A stretch of 23,223 nt of DNA, from assembly GCA_025449775.1 (NCBI GenBank), contig JANWIS010000103.1, forward strand, positions 1 through 23,223, given 5' to 3'. Source of the stretch: Ignavibacteriaceae bacterium (GTDB taxonomy: Bacteria > Bacteroidota > Ignavibacteria > Ignavibacteriales > Ignavibacteriaceae). Under the pieces are notes generated by a model. That model did not search any database. It was not told where the DNA came from and saw nothing but the letters and a program-made list of their open reading frames with translations. Below, in pieces: positions 8,221 through 14,189 of the stretch. The position numbers and the translations under genes are program-made. How positions within the stretch are numbered: the first letter of the stretch is position 1; every line of letters begins with the position of its first letter.

Positions 8221-9461
8221 AAAAAGAAATAGTAGCCGGAATAGATTTAGGTACAACAAAAGTTTGCGCCGTAATTGCAGAAAAAGAAGAAGGAAAACTG
8301 AACTTTACTGTTCTCGGGTTTGGTATCGCACCTTCTGAAGGTTTGCACAAAGGGCTTGTTGCAAACATTGGTAAAACTTCTGAAGCAATAAAAGAAGCAA
8401 TGTCCATTGCTACAAACCGGGCAGGGATTAATATAAATCTTGTAAACGTTGGTGGTGCCGGTGAACATATAACAAGCATAAGACACAGAAATTATGTTAC
8501 GATAAGTAGTGATGAAAAGGAAATTACTAAAAAAGATCTTGAAAGATTAGAAGCTGATGTTCGTACAATAAGAATCCCTTCCGACAGACAAATACTTCAC
8601 ATCATTCCAGAAGAGTTTTCTGTAGATCATCAGCCTGGAATAGAAAATCCAATCGGGATGTCGGGTTCAAGACTTGAAGCAAGTAATCATGTTGTTCTTG
8701 CATCAATTCCGGCAATTCAGAATATTAAAAAATCCGTTGAACGTGCCGGTTTGAAAGTTAAAGATTATATACTTCAGCCGATTGCATCGAGCACTTCTGT
8801 TTTGGAAGAAAGTGAAAAAGATCTCGGAGTTGTTTTACTTGATATCGGAGGCGGAACAACTGACATAGCTATCTATCATAAAAAAGCAATTAAGTACACT
8901 AAGGTAATCGGAATAGCCGGCAATCAGGTTACAAATGATATTCGTGAATCTCTTGGAGTTATTACTGAAGAAGCAGAAAAATTAAAACGAGAATACGGTT
9001 ACTCGACGGAGACTGCGATAATAAAAGATGAAGATATACTCATAAGAGGAGTTGGCGCAAGAGGAAATACAAAAATTCCAATCAGTCTTTTAACTCAGAT
9101 TATAAGTTTAAGGATGAGAGAACTATTCACGATTATTGACAACGAATTACGAAGTGCAGGATACAAGAATAAAGTGAAAGCCGGAATCGTTCTGACCGGA
9201 GGCGGATCACTTTTACGAGGCTGTCCGGAACTCGCAGAAGAAGTTTTCGGTCTGCCAACAAGGATTGGAGTTCCACAGGAATTCGGTGAAGGTTTATCAA
9301 ATGAAATTGAAAGTCCTGAGTTTGCAACCGTTGCAGGTTTAATAAGGGGAATACCTGGTGGAAAGTCGAGCGACTATCAATCGATAAGAAAGAAAACAGA
9401 AGCAAAAAATAAAATAAAACTCTTGGTAAAAAGGGTACAGGAATTTTTTGATGAATTATAA
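8217..9461 (+). CDS. ftsA: Cell division protein FtsA, actin-like membrane anchor of the Z ring
   Basis: FtsA is an actin-fold ATPase that tethers FtsZ filaments to the inner membrane. The 414-residue sequence has the phosphate 1 motif IDLGTTKVCAV (9-19), the phosphate 2 motif LDIGGGTTDIA near residue 208, and VLTGGGSLLRG near 326 for adenosine binding. The SHS2-like 1C subdomain lies around 85-165 (LHIIPEEFSVD and neighbouring sequence). The C-terminal end, KLLVKRVQEFFDEL, fits the amphipathic membrane-targeting helix. The start overlaps the ftsQ stop by ATGA. It ends 25 nt before the preferred ftsZ start, the first real gap in this operon. Confidence 0.97.
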   Translation: MKKEIVAGIDLGTTKVCAVIAEKEEGKLNFTVLGFGIAPSEGLHKGLVANIGKTSEAIKEAMSIATNRAGININLVNVGGAGEHITSIRHRNYVTISSDEKEITKKDLERLEADVRTIRIPSDRQILHIIPEEFSVDHQPGIENPIGMSGSRLEASNHVVLASIPAIQNIKKSVERAGLKVKDYILQPIASSTSVLEESEKDLGVVLLDIGGGTTDIAIYHKKAIKYTKVIGIAGNQVTNDIRESLGVITEEAEKLKREYGYSTETAIIKDEDILIRGVGARGNTKIPISLLTQIISLRMRELFTIIDNELRSAGYKNKVKAGIVLTGGGSLLRGCPELAEEVFGLPTRIGVPQEFGEGLSNEIESPEFATVAGLIRGIPGGKSSDYQSIRKKTEAKNKIKLLVKRVQEFFDEL

Positions 9462-9475
9462 AAAAAATCTAACAC

Positions 9476-9482
9476 AGGAGGG
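9476..9482 (+). promoter_or_regulatory. Strong Shine-Dalgarno of ftsZ
   Basis: AGGAGGG ends 4 nt before ATG 9487 and lies downstream of the ftsA stop (9461). It decides the ftsZ start in favour of 9487 over the in-frame ATGs at 9448 and 9451. It contrasts with the upstream genes, most of which start inside the previous gene without a clear ribosome site. Confidence 0.85.
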
Positions 9483-9486
9483 ATCC

Positions 9487-10770
9487 ATGATAAAATTCGC
9501 CACACTCGATCGCGAAAAACCAATGTCTGCCGTTCTAAAAGTTGTTGGAGTCGGAGGCGGTGGTTGCAATGCAATTGGCAGCATGATTGCCAGAGGCTTA
9601 CAGGGTGTTGAGTACGTTGCTGTCAATACCGATGCTCAGGTTCTTGAAGGCAGTAAAGCCCAGCATAAAATTCAGGTAGGAACCAACATCACCCGAGGAT
9701 TGGGTGCCGGAGCTGATCCGAATGTTGGAAGAAAAGCTGTTGAAGAAGACAGGGAACGAATTTCTGAAGTACTACAGGGAAGCGATATGGTTTTTGTTAC
9801 TGCAGGAATGGGCGGAGGAACCGGAACCGGTGGTGCACCGATCATTGCCTCAGTTGCTCAGAGCATTGGTGCATTGGTAGTTGGTATTGTTACAAAGCCA
9901 TTCAAATGGGAAGGTAAGCTGAGAATGATGAATGCTGAACAGGGCATACAGGATTTCCGGAAGCATGTTGATAGTCTTATCATAATTCCGAACGAAAGAA
10001 TCCTTAGCATTATTGATGGAAACATTAATGCATTCACTGCATTTGATAAACCTAATGAAGTCCTCTATGAAGCAACAAGAGGTATTGCAGATATCATTAC
10101 TGTTGAAGGATTAATAAATGTAGATTTTGCTGATGTCCGAGCAGTTATGAACCAAAGCGGTGAAGCATTAATGGGTTGTGGAATTGCAAGCGGAGAAAAT
10201 CGTGCAATTGAAGCAGCACAGAAAGCAATATCAAGTCCACTGCTTGAAGGTGTTAATATAAGAGGCGCAAAAAGTGTTCTACTGAACATCTCAGGATCAA
10301 GCAATCTAACACTTCAGGAAATTAATGATGGCAACAATGTAATATTTGAAGCAGCCGGAGAAGAAGCGAATGTGATATTCGGATGCGTGAGGAAAGAGGA
10401 GATGAACGATTATGTTTCTTACACTGTAATTGCAACCGGTTTTGATGGTGCAAGAAAATCCTTTGCTGCAAGTTCATTCAAACCGCTAACAAAAAAATCC
10501 GGTGAACAGCTTAGCATGAGAGGCGGATTTAATTTTTTAGATACCAGCAATATTGATAAAGAAGACTTAGACGTTCCAACCATCCTCCGAGTTAAAAGTC
10601 CCTCCACACAGATGGATGAACCGGAAGAAGATGAAACTGAAAATTTACTTTCAGAAAAAGCTTCACGTTACAGCTGGGCTAAAGAGAAGATGGAACAAAA
10701 AGAATCAAGTAAAAAACCTGATGACGATGATGATGAGAGTTCTTCTTTTTTAAGAATGATTATGGATTGA
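9487..10770 (+). CDS. ftsZ: Cell division GTPase FtsZ with long acidic C-terminal tail
   Basis: FtsZ is the tubulin-like GTPase that forms the Z ring. I chose ATG 9487 (427 aa) because AGGAGGG lies at 9476-9482; an in-frame ATG pair at 9448 and 9451 lies inside ftsA and lacks such a site. The tubulin signature GGGTGTG is at 109-115, the nucleotide-binding GVGGGGCNA at 21-29, and the catalytic T7 loop NVDFAD at 211-216. After the globular domain (to about 325) comes a linker with two peptide motifs that resemble the conserved FtsA/ZipA-binding tail: LDVPTILRV (361-369) and, after an acidic run, SSFLRMIMD at the very end (419-427). The strong ribosome site fits the high dose of FtsZ relative to its neighbours. 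Confidence 0.97.
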   Translation: MIKFATLDREKPMSAVLKVVGVGGGGCNAIGSMIARGLQGVEYVAVNTDAQVLEGSKAQHKIQVGTNITRGLGAGADPNVGRKAVEEDRERISEVLQGSDMVFVTAGMGGGTGTGGAPIIASVAQSIGALVVGIVTKPFKWEGKLRMMNAEQGIQDFRKHVDSLIIIPNERILSIIDGNINAFTAFDKPNEVLYEATRGIADIITVEGLINVDFADVRAVMNQSGEALMGCGIASGENRAIEAAQKAISSPLLEGVNIRGAKSVLLNISGSSNLTLQEINDGNNVIFEAAGEEANVIFGCVRKEEMNDYVSYTVIATGFDGARKSFAASSFKPLTKKSGEQLSMRGGFNFLDTSNIDKEDLDVPTILRVKSPSTQMDEPEEDETENLLSEKASRYSWAKEKMEQKESSKKPDDDDDESSSFLRMIMD

Positions 10771-10776
10771 AAATAG

Positions 10777-10830
10777 GAATAGTTACGTCACTTATTAATT
10801 GAATAGTCAGGAAACTGTTTTTAATAGTTA
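10777..10830 (+). repeat. Three spaced copies of an AATAGT(T/C)A motif between ftsZ and the small ORF
   Basis: GAATAGTTA (10777-10785), GAATAGTCA (10801-10809) and TAATAGTTA (10822-10830) recur at 24- and about 21-nt steps, close to two helical turns, just upstream of the small ORF's Shine-Dalgarno. They could be binding sites, but in such AT-rich DNA chance is a fair explanation. Confidence 0.25.
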
Positions 10831-10854
10831 ACCTTTACAATAAAGGAGGATTAT

Positions 10855-10986
10855 ATGATGCTGATAGTAATCCTGTTGTTATTTTCGGTTGCATTAAATA
10901 TTGCTTTGATATTCGGGATTGTAAGAAAGAATGCTGATGAAGATATGATCTCTATCAGAATGAAGGAAAGTTTGAAAGTCAAATAA
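10855..10986 (+). CDS. Small single-TM protein (43 aa) downstream of ftsZ
   Basis: This is a short ORF of unrecognised family. It starts at ATG 10855 (or the adjacent ATG 10858) behind a near-perfect Shine-Dalgarno, AAAGGAGGA at 10842-10850, and ends at TAA 10984-10986. The predicted 43-residue product is a hydrophobic helix (about residues 2-23, MLIVILLLFSVALNIALIFG) followed by a basic R-K pair and a charged, helical tail with acidic (DED) and basic (RMKES, KVK) patches. That topology fits an N-out/C-in small membrane protein. It sits 84 nt after ftsZ on the same strand, so it may be read with the dcw operon or from a local promoter. The ribosome site and clean ORF make it likely real; function is unknown. 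Confidence 0.6.
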   Translation: MMLIVILLLFSVALNIALIFGIVRKNADEDMISIRMKESLKVK

Positions 10987-11022
10987 AGATTATAAAATTT
11001 TAATGATCAACATCGGCGATTT

Positions 11023-11036
11023 ATTCAGATCTGAAT
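11023..11036. repeat. Perfect 14-bp palindrome between convergent genes
   Basis: ATTCAGATCTGAAT is a perfect, loopless palindrome located between the end of the 43-aa ORF and the end of the CPXCG gene. It is flanked by two copies of TATAAAATTTT (10991-11001 and 11036-11046). It lacks a loop and T-tract, so it is not a convincing intrinsic terminator. A protein-binding dyad is possible but unproven. Confidence 0.4.
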
Positions 11037-11067
11037 ATAAAATTTTGACTAAGGCTTGTTGAACTCA

Positions 11068-11268
11068 CTATTCATCTGACATACGAGATTCGACAAAAAT
11101 AAACTCTTCATCTTCTTTATCATGAGTTATGAGGATCCGGTTTGGTTTGCAGCAAACTTCGCAGTCTTCTATAAAATCCTGATCCTCGAGGACTGTCAGA
11201 TCAATCCACAGCTGATTTTCCTCACCACAGTACTGGCAAACCCAGTTAAACACATCATCTGTTTGCAT
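11068..11268 (-). CDS. CPXCG-motif cysteine-rich zinc-ribbon-like protein
   Basis: The 66-residue product has two CxxC knuckles, C11-Q-Y-C14-G and C36-E-V-C39-C40-K-P-N-R, separated by about 21 residues with IDLT and QDFIEDC between them. This matches the small 'CPXCG motif-containing cysteine-rich protein' family as I recall it: a CxxCGE start, a D-rich middle and an EDCxVCC-P end. Residues C11, C14, C36 and C39 are likely metal ligands, presumably for zinc. The first knuckle is CQYCG, so the proline of the family name is absent. The C-terminal tail is acidic. The start at 11268 has only a weak ribosome site (GAAAAG). It lies convergent to the 43-aa ORF. Cellular role is unknown for the family. 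Confidence 0.8.
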   Translation of the reverse strand: MQTDDVFNWVCQYCGEENQLWIDLTVLEDQDFIEDCEVCCKPNRILITHDKEDEEFIFVESRMSDE

Positions 11269-11373
11269 TGTTTTACTTTTCGTTAATTCTCTTCGTAACT
11301 AAATAAAAAAAAATTGCAATCGCAATGCATAAATTAAAATTAAGATCTGAGAAAGCAATTAATACTTCAACTG

Positions 11374-11391
11374 AACTCTGAAAACAGAGTT
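11374..11391. repeat. Perfect 7-bp inverted repeat with 4-nt loop upstream of the CPXCG gene
   Basis: AACTCTG (11374-11380) and CAGAGTT (11385-11391) flank a 4-nt loop (AAAA on plus, TTTT on minus). It lies in the presumed 5' untranslated region of the minus-strand CPXCG gene, downstream of the hairpin cluster at 11396-11505. No T-tract follows on either strand, so it is not an obvious terminator. Confidence 0.45.
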
Positions 11392-11395
11392 GGAT

Positions 11396-11435
11396 AAAAA
11401 TAAAGCGGCCGCCTGAAAGGGATATCAGACAGCCG
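11396..11435 (-). terminator. Terminator-like hairpin on minus strand
   Basis: An 11-bp stem (11425-11435 with 11406-11416, two G-U pairs) with an 8-nt loop is followed on the minus strand by CTTTATTTTT (11405-11396). It would end a minus-strand RNA about 130 nt before the CPXCG start codon. No annotated minus-strand gene lies upstream of it before the divergent exporter gene. Confidence 0.5.
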
Positions 11436-11508
11436 TCATGGTGGTTTATTGTACACTTGTTCTTGGTGAAAGAATGTGTACATAATTTTCTGCTCAACTC
11501 GCAGACCA
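11396..11508 (-). ncRNA. Candidate structured RNA or attenuated leader: three hairpins in a row, the last terminator-like
   Basis: The stretch 11269-11665 has no convincing gene. On the minus strand, 5' to 3', it can form hairpin A (TCTGC/GCAGA, 11505-11489), hairpin B (TGTACAC/GTGTACA outer stem and TTCTT/AAGAA inner stem, 11482-11450) and hairpin C (11-bp stem CGGCTGTCTGA/TCAGGCGGCCG, 11435-11406) followed by CTTTATTTTT. Hairpin C pairs fully only as minus-strand RNA, through two G-U pairs; the plus strand would have two C-A mismatches. The block is also much more GC-rich than its surroundings. It could be a small RNA of roughly 110 nt or the attenuated leader of the CPXCG gene. I matched it to no known family: it lacks the conserved motifs of SRP RNA, RNase P and tmRNA. 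Confidence 0.35.
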
Positions 11509-11633
11509 ATAAAAAGATGCCTTCAATCAATAAATTTTCAACTATGTAAATTATTTAGCTGTTTCAAATTAAAAATTGATGAATCAAAAGAAGGCTGAAA
11601 TTTGTAACTGGTCAATCGAGGTTGAAAATAAAA

Positions 11634-11644
11634 TTGTATATTAG
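11634..11644 (+). promoter_or_regulatory. Putative -10-type promoter element of the exporter gene
   Basis: TTGTATATTAG contains TATATT, a plausible -10 hexamer, about 22 nt before ATG 11666. The same TTGTATATTA string recurs upstream of the beta-barrel gene at 13180. No good -35 element is visible at standard spacing. Confidence 0.35.
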
Positions 11645-11665
11645 CTGAAAAAAAGATGAGGGAAT

Positions 11666-11995
11666 ATGTCCTGGATATTTCTTTTCATAGCTGGTCTATT
11701 GGAGATTGGATGGGCAATCGGACTTAAATACACTGAGGGATTTACAAAAATATTGCCCAGTGTCATTACAATTATAACGATGATTTTGAGCTTTTACTTT
11801 TTATCATCAGCACTTCGAACAATTCCTATCGGAACTGGTTATGCTGTTTGGACAGGAATTGGAGCTGTTGGAACTGCTTTGATCGGGATGTTTTTTTTCG
11901 GTGAATCGAAAGAGTTTATCAGGGTGTTTTGCATATTATTAATTGTTGCCGGGATTGTTGGGTTAAAAATCTTTTCAAAAATACCATCGAATTAA
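11666..11995 (+). CDS. gdx: SMR-family transporter of the Gdx/SugE (guanidinium exporter) type
   Basis: Small multidrug resistance proteins are four-helix inner-membrane antiporters that work as antiparallel dimers driven by the proton gradient. The 109-residue sequence has the four hydrophobic segments and the essential glutamate at residue 13 in GLLEIGWAIGLKYTEGF. The GLxExxWAxGLKYTxGF and GTGYAVWTGIGAVGTALIG motifs are those of the SugE/Gdx subgroup, known to export guanidinium, rather than the EmrE drug-exporter group. The start has a modest ribosome site (GAGGG, 5 nt before ATG). It is a lone plus-strand gene convergent with the carbamoyltransferase downstream. No guanidine riboswitch was recognised upstream, although many gdx genes have one. 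Confidence 0.88.
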   Translation: MSWIFLFIAGLLEIGWAIGLKYTEGFTKILPSVITIITMILSFYFLSSALRTIPIGTGYAVWTGIGAVGTALIGMFFFGESKEFIRVFCILLIVAGIVGLKIFSKIPSN

Positions 11996-12053
11996 AATAT
12001 TTTTAAAAGAACAGCTTCTGAACTTTCAATTCGAAGTACTTGTTTCTATTATT

Positions 12054-13067
12054 TTATCTTTTACGATTAACTAATGTTGCAACCATAACTGCCTTTATTG
12101 TGTGAAGTCTGTTTTCTGCCTGGTCAAAAACGATTGAATGCTTTGATTCAAAAACTTCTTCTGTTACTTCCATACCATCCAATCCGTACTTCTGAAAAAT
12201 TTCCTCACCAACTTTTGTTTGCCTGTTATGAAATGCAGGCAGGCAATGGAGGAATTTTACTTTTGGATTTCCAGTTAGCTTTATTACAGTCATATTGACC
12301 TGGTACGGTTTCATAAGTTTTATTCTCTCTGCCCATTTTTCTTCTGGTTCGCCGAGCGATAACCAAACATCAGTATAAAGAAAATCTACACTCTTTACAG
12401 CTTCCTGAATTTTCTCTGTGAGGGTTATTTTCGCCCCTGTTATTTTAGCGATTGATTTACATTCGCTAACAAGTTTTTCATCAGGCCAGTTTTCTTTGGG
12501 TGCACAAAGTCTAACATCCATTCCCATTTTTGTTCCGCCAACCATTAAAGAATTACCCATATTATTTCTTGCATCGCCTAAATAACAGAAAGAAATTTTA
12601 TTAAGTTTTTTCTTCGAATGCTCTTCCATCGTTAGTAAGTCAGCTAACACTTGTGTCGGATGAAACTCATCTGTCAAACCATTCCAAACAGGGACACCTG
12701 AATATTCAGCGAGCTCTTCAACTATATTCTGACCAAATCCTCTGTACTCAATTCCATCATACATTCTTCCCAATACTCTTGCAGTATCTTTCATTGATTC
12801 TTTGTGTCCAATTTGTGATCCTGAAGGACCAATATATGTTACTTTTGCACCCTGATCGAAAGCAGCAACTTCAAATGCGCATCTTGTTCTCGTTGAACTT
12901 TTTTCAAATATGAGAGCTATGTTTTTTCCTCTCAAGTTCTTTTTTTCTTTGCCCTTTTTTTTCTCAGCTTTCAATTTTTTAGAGTAGTCAAGCAGGTAGC
13001 GGATTTCATTCGGAGTAAAACCAAGGAGCTTTAAAAAACTGCGGTTGTATAAATTGATTTTCATCAT
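12054..13067 (-). CDS. argF: Ornithine carbamoyltransferase
   Basis: OTC joins carbamoyl phosphate and ornithine to make citrulline in arginine synthesis, or runs in reverse in arginine breakdown. The 337-residue protein shows the carbamoyl-phosphate motif SSTRTR (57-62), the HPTQ motif (136-139), and the ornithine-site HCLPAFH (274-280), which separates it from aspartate carbamoyltransferase. The C-terminal EVTEEVFESKHSIVFDQAENR-type stretch is as in E. coli ArgF/ArgI. GGAG sits 4 nt before ATG 13067 and 7 nt before the adjacent ATG 13064, so the second ATG may be the real start. No arc or other arg gene adjoins, so biosynthetic versus catabolic use cannot be decided here; anabolic is more usual for a lone gene. 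It is divergent from the beta-barrel gene. Confidence 0.95.
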   Translation of the reverse strand: MMKINLYNRSFLKLLGFTPNEIRYLLDYSKKLKAEKKKGKEKKNLRGKNIALIFEKSSTRTRCAFEVAAFDQGAKVTYIGPSGSQIGHKESMKDTARVLGRMYDGIEYRGFGQNIVEELAEYSGVPVWNGLTDEFHPTQVLADLLTMEEHSKKKLNKISFCYLGDARNNMGNSLMVGGTKMGMDVRLCAPKENWPDEKLVSECKSIAKITGAKITLTEKIQEAVKSVDFLYTDVWLSLGEPEEKWAERIKLMKPYQVNMTVIKLTGNPKVKFLHCLPAFHNRQTKVGEEIFQKYGLDGMEVTEEVFESKHSIVFDQAENRLHTIKAVMVATLVNRKR

Positions 13068-13179
13068 CTATCTCCATTGCGTTATTCAGTGATTGAAAAA
13101 TAATCTTAGTTAATATTCAAAATTAATTATTTGATATTAAAAAATTACAAATAGAATGCTATTACTTTTGAATAACTGC

Positions 13180-13190
13180 TTGTATATTAC
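13180..13190 (+). promoter_or_regulatory. Putative -10-type promoter element of the beta-barrel gene
   Basis: TTGTATATTAC lies about 56 nt before ATG 13246 in the divergent intergenic region with argF. It is identical over ten bases to the element before the exporter gene (11634). On the opposite strand a related TTGTAATTTT (complement of 13141-13150) faces argF. No clear -35 is seen. Confidence 0.35.
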
Positions 13191-13245
13191 TTCAGGTAAA
13201 TTAATTTAATACCAATTTATGAATTAAATTTATAAGGAGACTGAT

Positions 13246-13824
13246 ATGAAACAATTTTTTCTTGCTCTTCTTTTTCTAATTTCCTCACTTTCTTTAGCAC
13301 AAGTAACTGACTCAGTAAATAATAAAGAAGAGAGCAAACCCGAAATGCAAACAAATAATCCAAAGGAAAGCCGATGGTATTATGGCGGAACTCTTGGATT
13401 CAATTTTTGGAATGATTATTTCTACTTAACCATTCAACCAATGGTTGGATATAAAGTTACCCCAAAATTATCGATTGGTGCAAAGATTGGTTACTCTTAT
13501 ATTAGTTACACCGACCCCGATTATGACACTCATAACTATGGAGCCAGTATTTTTTCGAGGTATAGAGTTATTCCTCAATTTTATCTTCATGCTGAATACG
13601 TTTATTGGAGCTATGAAACTATTGTGTTCAATCAATCAACGCAAAGCTTTGAAGAAGGTAGGGATTGGGTGCCATTTCTTTTACTTGGTGGAGGATTTGT
13701 ACAGCAGATTGGTCCAAATACAACAGCTTTTGTTGAAGTATTAGTCGATGTTCTTAATAATGACAATTCACCTTATGAAGAATGGGATCCGTTCATAAGT
13801 TTTGGGGTTGGAGTAGGATTCTAA
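13246..13824 (+). CDS. Small outer-membrane beta-barrel protein, function unknown
   Basis: The 192-residue protein starts with a clear signal peptide (MKQFFLALLFLISSLSLAQ; cleavage likely near residue 18-19), then a short charged, low-complexity segment (about 20-42), then alternating hydrophobic/polar stretches typical of an 8-strand beta-barrel: GGTLGFNFW, YLTIQPMVGYKV, LSIGAKIGYSY, YGASIFSRYRV, FYLHAEYVYWSY, VPFLLLGGGFVQQI, TTAFVEVLVDVL and a final strand ending in F. The aromatic C-terminal residue fits recognition by the outer-membrane assembly machinery. The start has AAGGAGA 7 nt upstream. Similar small porin-like or OmpW/OmpX-sized proteins are common in the group; no specific family is claimed. 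Confidence 0.8.
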   Translation: MKQFFLALLFLISSLSLAQVTDSVNNKEESKPEMQTNNPKESRWYYGGTLGFNFWNDYFYLTIQPMVGYKVTPKLSIGAKIGYSYISYTDPDYDTHNYGASIFSRYRVIPQFYLHAEYVYWSYETIVFNQSTQSFEEGRDWVPFLLLGGGFVQQIGPNTTAFVEVLVDVLNNDNSPYEEWDPFISFGVGVGF

Positions 13825-13845
13825 ATATTGAATAATGAAGTTGAG

Positions 13846-13920
13846 TCGGGGTGGGGGGATTCGAACCCCCGACCTCTTCGTCCCGAACGAAGCGCGCTAA
13901 CCGGGCTGCGCTACACCCCG
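13846..13920 (-). tRNA. tRNA-Pro, anticodon CGG
   Basis: The minus strand folds as a full cloverleaf. The acceptor is CGGGGTG/CACCCCG with discriminator A, the D arm contains AGCGCAGCCCGGTTAGCGC, and the anticodon stem CTTCG/CGAAG holds the loop TTCGGGA, giving anticodon CGG (proline, codon CCG). The T arm is GGGGGTTCGAATCCCCC. The anticodon arm and flanks match bacterial tRNA-Pro(CGG) closely. It is 75 nt long and the 3' CCA is not encoded (CTC follows), so CCA must be added by the nucleotidyltransferase. It lies alone between two outer-membrane protein genes, opposite in strand. Confidence 0.97.
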
Positions 13921-14109
13921 TGAATATTTTCTCATCGAAAAAAAACACTGAATTAAAATTTAAATTTTCCCATTAAATGTATTTAAAGAACTGCACAAAA
14001 TTTTTTTAAATATTACTTCCGGAGGATGATTTCAGACAATTTTATATTTCATCAAATTTAAAATACTATTGTTTTTAGATTTATTCTTCATTTTTTTTCG
14101 GCATCAGAA

Positions 14110-14127
14110 TTGACATTTTGTACTTAA
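14110..14127 (+). promoter_or_regulatory. Possible promoter elements upstream of the OmpA-family gene
   Basis: TTGACA (14110-14115) matches a consensus -35, but no good -10 lies 17 nt on. TTGTACTTA (14118-14126), a looser copy of the TTGTATATTA element seen before other genes, lies about 63 nt before the start codon. The two overlap too closely to be a single promoter, so only one can be meaningful. The rest of 13921-14189 is AT-rich with no gene. Confidence 0.25.
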
Positions 14128-14189
14128 AATGCTCAATAAATCGATCAGAGTTGGAAATGTTTATTTAATCATAATCTTCAGGAAATAAT

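Noticed and set aside
10801..10822. Terminator after ftsZ (CAG-gaaa-CTG plus TTTTT)
   Set aside because: Only a 3-bp stem supports it, too weak to call; ftsZ may read through into the 43-aa ORF.
11273..11530. An 85-codon minus-strand ORF
   Set aside because: It spans the hairpin cluster at 11396-11508 and an AT-rich region, has no domain pattern and no good ribosome site; RNA structure explains the region better.
12098..12913. Plus-strand ORFs opposite the carbamoyltransferase gene
   Set aside because: They mirror argF, whose motifs are unambiguous on the minus strand.
13445..13744. A 99-codon ORF in another frame of the beta-barrel gene
   Set aside because: The main frame has signal peptide, ribosome site and barrel pattern; this one has none.
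13996..14067. Tiny ORF after GGAGG near 14030
   Set aside because: It would encode only 11 residues with no hydrophobic or other pattern and no neighbour context.
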